Below, piece after piece: positions 7,350-11,448 of a stretch of DNA of 11,448 bases (positions are counted from its first letter, which is position 1; every line of letters starts with the position of its first letter). A program made the position numbers and the translations under genes. This stretch comes from an uncultured Phascolarctobacterium sp. (GTDB lineage Bacteria; Bacillota; Negativicutes; Acidaminococcales; Acidaminococcaceae), in assembly GCA_934234275.1 (NCBI GenBank), contig CAKQHU010000029.1:1-11448 (forward strand), in the 5' to 3' direction. The notes under the pieces are model-generated. The model ran no database searches. It was not told the origin of the DNA and was given only the letters and a program-made list of their open reading frames with translations.

Positions 7350-7394
7350 TCATAGCACCTTTTATTTGAGTTCTACGGAAAGGAGCTTTGTTGA

Positions 7395-8330
7395 ATGCTT
7401 AAATATGTTGTCAACAGACTCCTCAGTTTGATTCCGGTAATTTTAGTAACCTCTTTTCTGATTTACTGGGCAATGAGTCTTACTGAGGGCGACCCCGCAA
7501 TGATGATTGCCGGCGACGGCGCTTCTAAGGAAATGATTGATCAGATCCGCCATGAGCTTGGTCTGGACCAGCCTTTCCTGCTGCAATACTTTAACTATAT
7601 GAGAGGTATGCTTGTAGGTGATATGGGCAAATCCTATGTAACCAACAAGGACGTATTCCATACCTTCTTCCAATATCTGCCGAACACCCTGTATCTGGGC
7701 GGCGCTGCTGTTATTATCGCTACTCTGGTATCCATTCCTTTGGGTATCTACACCGCTATCCACCAGAACACCTGGAAGGATACCGCAGGCATGATTTTCG
7801 CACTGTTCGGTACCTCTATGCCTAACTTCTGGCTGGGCCTGATGCTGATTATTATCTTTGCTCTGCATCTGAGATTATTCCCGACCGGCGGTAACTTCGG
7901 CTGGAAGAGCCTGGTTCTGCCTGCAGTAACCGTAGGCTTCGGTCTGGCAGCTTTGATTACCCGTATTACCCGTTCCTCCATGCTGGACGTTATGCGTCAG
8001 GATTATATGACCACCGCGCGTGCTAAAGGCTGCAGCGAGCATCGTGTAATCTATAAGCATGGTCTGAAAAACGCACTGATTCCTATTATCACTGCTATCG
8101 GTCTGCAAATGTCTTTGGTTATCACCGGCTCCGTACTGGCTGAAACCGTATTCAGCTGGCCCGGTATCGGCCGTCTGGTATACGAATCCATCACCAGACG
8201 TGATATTCCGATGGTAACAGGTTCTATTATTCTGTGTTCTATTTTGATGTGCCTGATTAACCTGGTTGTCGATTTGGTATACGCATTCTTTGATCCGCGT
8301 ATCAAGGCACAGTACAGCAAGAAGGGGTGA
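7395..8330 (+). CDS. dppB: Dpp/Opp-type ABC permease subunit (DppB-like)
   Basis: This is an inner-membrane subunit forming half of the translocation channel. The 311-aa length is usual for DppB/OppB. Hydrophobic segments fall at about 9-28, 100-122, 131-157, 172-192, 229-250 and 273-299, giving six membrane helices. The LGLDQPFLLQYF block (55-66) is typical of DppB proteins. The coupling (EAA) loop TTARAKGCSEHRVIYKHGL (206-224) contacts an ATPase, and the C terminus carries the family's DPRIK. AAGGAG lies 9 nt before the ATG. The stop is followed 5 nt later by the next start. It is expected to pair with the DppC-like subunit. Confidence 0.92.
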   Translation: MLKYVVNRLLSLIPVILVTSFLIYWAMSLTEGDPAMMIAGDGASKEMIDQIRHELGLDQPFLLQYFNYMRGMLVGDMGKSYVTNKDVFHTFFQYLPNTLYLGGAAVIIATLVSIPLGIYTAIHQNTWKDTAGMIFALFGTSMPNFWLGLMLIIIFALHLRLFPTGGNFGWKSLVLPAVTVGFGLAALITRITRSSMLDVMRQDYMTTARAKGCSEHRVIYKHGLKNALIPIITAIGLQMSLVITGSVLAETVFSWPGIGRLVYESITRRDIPMVTGSIILCSILMCLINLVVDLVYAFFDPRIKAQYSKKG

Positions 8331-8335
8331 GGAAG

Positions 8336-9208
8336 ATGGCTGCAAAGAAAAGAACTAAAAGACGCACCATGTTCCAGGAAACCTGGCATCGTCTGCTGAA
8401 AAATAAGGGCGCTGTAATCGGCATGGCCTTTCTGGCGCTGCTGTGCGTCATCGCTCTGGTAAGTCCTTTTGTTTTCGATTATGAAACCGACGTTATCGGT
8501 CAGAACCTGGCTATTAAGCTGCAGCCTCCCAGCGGGGAGCACTGGTTCGGCACCGATGAATACGGCCGTGATTTGTTTGCCCGCGTTATGTACGGCGCAC
8601 GCTATTCCATGGCTATCGGTATCGGTTCCGTAGGCTTCGGTCTGATTGTCGGTACCATTTTAGGCTCTATTGCCGGCTTCTACGGCGGCAAGGCCGATGA
8701 TATCATCATGCGCGGTATTGATATTTTCTACTCCATTCCTAACATTCTGAAGGCAGTAGTAATCGTATCTCTGCTGGGCACCAGCACCATCAACCTGATT
8801 ATTGCTCTGGCAATTTCCTGCGCCACCAACTATGCACGTATCGTGCGTGCTTCCGTTATGACGGTGCGCGATTTGGAATATGTTGAATCCTCCTATGCGA
8901 TGGGCCTGCCCACCTGGAAGATTATTCTCAGACATATCCTGCCGAACTGCCTGTCTCCGATTATCGTACAGACTACTCTGCTGATCGGTACTACCATTAT
9001 TTCCGCTTCCTCCCTGAGCTTTTTGGGTATCGGCGTACCGGCACCTGCTCCCGAATGGGGCGCGCTGCTTTCCGGCGGCAGAGGTCATATTCGTGATGCC
9101 AGCTACATTTGTGTTATTCCCGGTTTAGCTATTATGTTTACCGTATTAGCCTTGAACCTGTTGGGCGATGGCCTGCGCGATGCGCTGGATCCTAAGCTGA
9201 AGAAATAA
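8336..9208 (+). CDS. dppC: Dpp/Opp-type ABC permease subunit (DppC-like)
   Basis: This is the second inner-membrane channel subunit, 290 aa from ATG 8336. A basic N-terminus precedes the first helix (about 25-45). The OppC/DppC hallmark GTDEYGRD is at 72-79, and the coupling loop YVESSYAMGLPTWKIILRH is at 182-200. The C terminus ends DGLRDALDPKLKK. I chose ATG 8336 because AAGGGG lies 8 nt upstream. An in-frame GTG at 8327, overlapping the previous stop, would add three residues but has a poorer Shine-Dalgarno sequence. The next gene begins 12 nt after the stop. Confidence 0.92.
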   Translation: MAAKKRTKRRTMFQETWHRLLKNKGAVIGMAFLALLCVIALVSPFVFDYETDVIGQNLAIKLQPPSGEHWFGTDEYGRDLFARVMYGARYSMAIGIGSVGFGLIVGTILGSIAGFYGGKADDIIMRGIDIFYSIPNILKAVVIVSLLGTSTINLIIALAISCATNYARIVRASVMTVRDLEYVESSYAMGLPTWKIILRHILPNCLSPIIVQTTLLIGTTIISASSLSFLGIGVPAPAPEWGALLSGGRGHIRDASYICVIPGLAIMFTVLALNLLGDGLRDALDPKLKK

Positions 9209-9220
9209 GGGGGCTGCATT

Positions 9221-10219
9221 ATGGATTTAGTATTAGATATTAAGGACCTTGTGGTCCATTATGAAACAGAAGACAGCGATGTACATGCTGTCAACGGCAT
9301 TGATATCGCCATCGGCAAAAAACGTACTCTGGGCCTGGTAGGCGAAACCGGTGCGGGCAAAACCACTACCGCACTGTCTATCATGAACCTTGTTCCGGAT
9401 CCTCCGGGAGTTATCAAAAGCGGTACGATTAAGCTCGAAGGAAAAAACGTACTTGAAATGAGCGAGCGTGAGCTGGAGGAAATGCGCGGTAACGACGTGG
9501 CAATGATTTTCCAGGACCCGATGACCGCTCTGAACCCTGTTATGACCGTAGGCGAGCAGATTGCCGAAAGTCTGGAGCTGCACCAGAACCTTACTCCGGA
9601 GCAATCTCTGGAAAAGGCTAAGGATATGCTGAAGCTCGTTGGTATTGCCGAGGCAAGAGCCAATGACTATCCGCATCAGTTCTCCGGCGGTATGAAGCAG
9701 CGTGTAGTTATCGCTATCGCGCTGGCCTGCAGCCCCAAGCTGCTGATTGCCGATGAACCGACCACCGCACTGGATGTAACCATTCAGGCGCAGGTACTGG
9801 AGCTGATGAAGGACCTCATCAACAACCGCGATATGTCCATGCTGATGATTACGCACAGCCTGGGTATCGTTGCCGAGGTCTGCGACGATATGGCAGTTAT
9901 GTATGCCGGCCGTATTGTGGAGAAGGGTACTGTTGACGATGTATTCAACAGCATGCGCCATCCCTACACCGAGGGCCTGTTCAACAGCCTGCCGAACCTG
10001 AAGGAGCAGGGCGAAATGCTGGAGCCTATCAAAGGCCTGATGCCCGACCCGGCGGATTTGCCGCCCGGATGCACCTTTGCTCCGCGTTGTCCCTACGCTA
10101 CCGAAGCATGCTCTGCCTCCGTACCTGAGCTGCATTCCGTAGATGGCAGCAAAACTCATTTTGTAGCCTGCCACGCTTATTCCAGACCCGGATTTGCTTT
10201 AAGGAGGAACCAAAAATGA
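9221..10219 (+). CDS. dppD: Dpp/Opp-type ATPase subunit (DppD-like)
   Basis: This is a cytoplasmic ATP-binding subunit of 332 aa. Walker A is GETGAGKT (41-48), the Q-loop Gln is at 98 and the signature SGGMKQ is at 155-160. Walker B LLIADEP (174-180) includes catalytic Glu179, the D-loop is ALD (183-185) and His212 is present, so all catalytic elements are intact. The C-terminal oligopeptide-transporter extension begins at HPYTEGL. It carries Cys284, Cys290, Cys297 and Cys317, a pattern that binds a [4Fe-4S] cluster in some DppD homologues. A G-rich Shine-Dalgarno sequence precedes the ATG. The gene overlaps the next one by four bases (ATGA), so translation is probably coupled. It is expected to pair with the DppF-like subunit. 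Confidence 0.93.
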   Translation: MDLVLDIKDLVVHYETEDSDVHAVNGIDIAIGKKRTLGLVGETGAGKTTTALSIMNLVPDPPGVIKSGTIKLEGKNVLEMSERELEEMRGNDVAMIFQDPMTALNPVMTVGEQIAESLELHQNLTPEQSLEKAKDMLKLVGIAEARANDYPHQFSGGMKQRVVIAIALACSPKLLIADEPTTALDVTIQAQVLELMKDLINNRDMSMLMITHSLGIVAEVCDDMAVMYAGRIVEKGTVDDVFNSMRHPYTEGLFNSLPNLKEQGEMLEPIKGLMPDPADLPPGCTFAPRCPYATEACSASVPELHSVDGSKTHFVACHAYSRPGFALRRNQK

Positions 10220-11175
10220 GTAATGCTCCGCTGCTAGTTATTGACAATCTGTCCAAATATTTTAATACTGCCGCAGGTCAGCTGCACGCTGTCGACGGTG
10301 TAAGCTTTACTCTGGAGGAAGGCAAAACTCTGGGTATCGTAGGCGAGTCCGGCTGCGGTAAATCCACTACCGGCCGTTGTATTCTGAAGCTGATTGAGCC
10401 CACCAGCGGCAAAATCATCTTCCAGGGCAATGATATCACGAAGCTTAGCCGTAAGGAAATGCGCCCGCTACGCCAAAAGATGCAGATGGTGTTCCAGGAT
10501 CCGTTCTCCTCTCTGGACCCGCGTGAAACCGTTATGCAGCTTATCAGCGAGCCTATTATCGAGCATAAGCTGATTAAAGGCAAGGAAGCAATTGAAGAGC
10601 GTACCTTGGAGCTGATGCGTACCGTTGGTCTGGCAGAGCGCTATGCCAATGTATATCCGCATGAGCTGGACGGCGGCCGCCGTCAGCGTATCGGCATTGC
10701 CCGCGCTTTGGCGATGAACCCCAAAATTATCGTTTGCGACGAGCCTGTTTCCGCGCTGGACGTTTCCATTCAGGCGCAGATTCTGAACCTGCTCAAACAG
10801 CTGCAAAAGGATTTGGGCCTGACCTATATCTTCATTACCCATGACTTGTCCGTTGTGAAATATTTCTCGGATGATATTGCGGTTATGTATATGGGCACCA
10901 TGGTAGAAAAAGCACCAGCTAATCTGCTGTTCAAAAATCCGCTGCATCCTTACACCAAGGCACTGCTTTCGGCAATTCCTCTGCCTATCGTGGGCAAGGA
11001 TAAGCCTAAGCGTCAGGTTATCAAGGGCGAAATTACCGCTCCTATCAACCTGCCGGATGCCTGCCGTTTCATGAAGCGCTGCGACTGCCCTGTTGCCGGC
11101 GTTTGTGATAAAGGCAATCCGGTATTGCGCGAGGTTGAGCCGCAGCATTTTGTGGCCTGCTCCTGCGTAAAATAA
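10216..11175 (+). CDS. dppF: Dpp/Opp-type ATPase subunit (DppF-like) with altered signature
   Basis: This is the second ATP-binding subunit, 319 aa. Walker [10 protein letters not shown] (43-51), Q-loop Gln94, Walker B IIVCDEP (171-177) with Glu176, D-loop ALD (180-182) and His209 are intact. The signature reads LDGGR (151-155) in place of LSGGQ, so the usual Ser is Asp. In the head-to-tail dimer this signature faces the DppD ATP site, so that site may be degenerate. I recall the same LDGGRRQRI form in other Firmicutes DppF-like proteins, so it is probably not a sequencing error. The C-terminal extension is Cys-rich (283, 289, 291, 297, 315, 317). AAGGAGG sits inside the end of the upstream gene. 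Confidence 0.92.
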   Translation: MSNAPLLVIDNLSKYFNTAAGQLHAVDGVSFTLEEGKTLGIVGESGCGKSTTGRCILKLIEPTSGKIIFQGNDITKLSRKEMRPLRQKMQMVFQDPFSSLDPRETVMQLISEPIIEHKLIKGKEAIEERTLELMRTVGLAERYANVYPHELDGGRRQRIGIARALAMNPKIIVCDEPVSALDVSIQAQILNLLKQLQKDLGLTYIFITHDLSVVKYFSDDIAVMYMGTMVEKAPANLLFKNPLHPYTKALLSAIPLPIVGKDKPKRQVIKGEITAPINLPDACRFMKRCDCPVAGVCDKGNPVLREVEPQHFVACSCVK

Positions 11176-11192
11176 TTTATATTGAAAAAATT

Positions 11193-11235
11193 AACCGCCC
11201 TCTGAAAAGCTGATTTCAGGGGGCGGTTTTGTTTA
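11193..11235 (+). terminator. Terminator of the transporter operon
   Basis: A 15-bp stem with one G-U pair (11193-11207 with 11214-11228) closes loop AGCTGA and runs into TTGTTTAA. It starts 17 nt after the last ATPase stop. This is a strong Rho-independent terminator. Confidence 0.93.
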
Positions 11236-11299
11236 ATATTTGTTACTTTCGTCCAATTATATAAAGATTTTGGACGAAAAGTGAAGGAGTTGGATGAAT
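11227..11299. repeat. Second operator-like array (WTTCRTCCAA type), partly decayed
   Basis: TTTCGTCCAA at 11247-11256 is inverted exactly at 11270-11279. TTGGATGAAT at 11290-11299 is a near copy of the inverted arm, 20 bp further on. A weak fourth site TTTTGTTTAA (11227-11236, 7 of 10 matching, overlapping the terminator tail) lies 20 bp before the first. Start-to-start spacing is 20, 23, 20, as in the array at 11310-11382. The central inverted pair could also fold as a hairpin with a 13-nt loop. No good promoter sits at the centre. Confidence 0.5.
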
Positions 11300-11309
11300 A
11301 GGGGCGGGT

Positions 11310-11382
11310 TTTCCCTTATCTTATTGGTGATTCCCTTATTTTATGGTATAATTTAAGGGAATGGAAGGAGAAGTAAGGGAAT
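11310..11382. promoter_or_regulatory. Four-site symmetric operator array over the Fic-like promoter
   Basis: TTCCCTTA occurs at 11311-11318 and 11331-11338, and its exact reverse complement TAAGGGAA at 11354-11361 and 11374-11381. The set is mirror-symmetric about 11346, with start-to-start spacing 20, 23, 20. The sites bracket the -35, the -10, the ribosome binding site and the start codon of the downstream gene. This strongly suggests a cooperative repressor, probably autoregulatory. The regulator is not seen in the window. Confidence 0.7.
11324..11352 (+). promoter_or_regulatory. Extended -10 promoter of the Fic-like gene
   Basis: TATAAT (11347-11352) is preceded by TG at 11344-11345 (TGGTATAAT, extended -10). 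TTGGTG (11324-11329) lies 17 bp upstream as a moderate -35. Transcription would start near 11359, giving a very short leader of about 22 nt. The elements lie between the operator repeats. Confidence 0.75.
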
Positions 11383-11448
11383 GAGAAGCTTTAACTACTC
11401 AATAATTAGAGAACAAAAATGGGATTCAGAAATTTTGAGCTTGATAGC
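11381..11448 (+). CDS. N-terminal fragment, probable Fic-family protein
   Basis: An open frame from ATG 11381 runs off the window after 22 codons. It begins MRSFNYSIIREQKWDSEIL. GGAAGGAG lies 10 nt upstream, and a strong promoter precedes it. The pattern of an aromatic-Tyr start followed by a conserved KWDSEIL-like segment resembles, from memory, the N-terminus of a common group of Fic-domain proteins. Those proteins typically transfer AMP to targets, and some carry a C-terminal winged helix that could bind an operator such as the one here. The catalytic HPFxxGNGR motif is outside the window, so the family call is tentative. The A of the ATG is the last base of the fourth operator repeat. Confidence 0.5.
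   Translation, partial: MRSFNYSIIREQKWDSEILSLI

Noticed and set aside
5740..7353. Long open frame of 537 codons on the minus strand across the binding-protein gene
   Set aside because: It mirrors the plus-strand gene and exists because that gene avoids TTA, CTA and TCA codons. It has no ribosome binding site or family features. The plus-strand protein is unmistakable.
9233..10174. Minus-strand open frame of 313 codons across the DppD-like gene
   Set aside because: It is a shadow of a clearly functional ATPase gene, caused by codon bias. Its translation shows no recognisable domain.
11294..11356. 20-codon hydrophobic open frame preceded by AGGAG at 11285-11289
   Set aside because: It runs through the operator repeats and the -10 box, and no promoter upstream is convincing. 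It may be a vestige linked to the second array, but a real peptide gene is not supported.
1..11448. CRISPR array, insertion sequence or prophage signs
   Set aside because: No regularly spaced direct repeats of CRISPR type, no transposase and no phage genes were seen. The only spaced repeats are the short operator-like sites at the right end.

Overview
The window looks like a chromosomal segment of a diderm Firmicute (class Negativicutes; an Acidaminococcaceae-like relative is my guess, not shown). It combines strong Firmicutes-style AAGGAG ribosome binding sites and an elongator tRNA-Met typical of Firmicutes with a TonB-dependent outer-membrane receptor, which needs an outer membrane. All recognisable genes are on the + strand.

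Layout: (1) 1-68, 5'-truncated tRNA-Met(CAT) and its terminator. (2) About 110-403, an AT-rich intergenic stretch with a near-consensus extended -10 promoter, an upstream palindrome and a ~145-nt leader containing a hairpin. (3) 404-5518, a probable iron/heme acquisition and anaerobic heme-breakdown operon: TonB-dependent receptor, terminator-like hairpin, BtuF/HutB-type binding lipoprotein, HutW/ChuW-type radical SAM enzyme, and an HmuF/BilS-like flavodoxin. No inner-membrane permease or ATPase is encoded with it. (4) 5642-11235, a complete Opp/Dpp-type ABC importer in the order binding lipoprotein, hairpin, permease B, permease C, ATPase D, ATPase F, terminator. Codon use in the binding-protein gene suggests high expression. 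(5) 11227-11448, a repeat-rich regulatory region and the first 22 codons of a gene that resembles a Fic-family protein start.

Two signals stand out. First, the receptor's signal-peptide coding region contains a run of nine G residues that puts the start codons (404/410) out of frame with the 2-kb body. Eight G (or eleven) would restore one continuous reading frame with a normal signal peptide, so this looks like a phase-variable receptor captured in the OFF state (or a homopolymer sequencing error). Second, the promoter at the right end is framed by four perfect 8-bp sites in mirror-symmetric 20-23-20 spacing. Immediately upstream lies a second set with the same spacing but a different core sequence, suggesting two related operator arrays of different specificity next to the Fic-like gene.

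Functionally, the receptor would bring an iron compound (probably heme) across the outer membrane, the lipoprotein would hold it in the periplasm, and the radical SAM enzyme with the flavodoxin would open the porphyrin ring without oxygen and release iron. The inner-membrane step is missing here. The adjacent Dpp-type importer is a possible but unproven supplier, since the E. coli Dpp system can carry heme.
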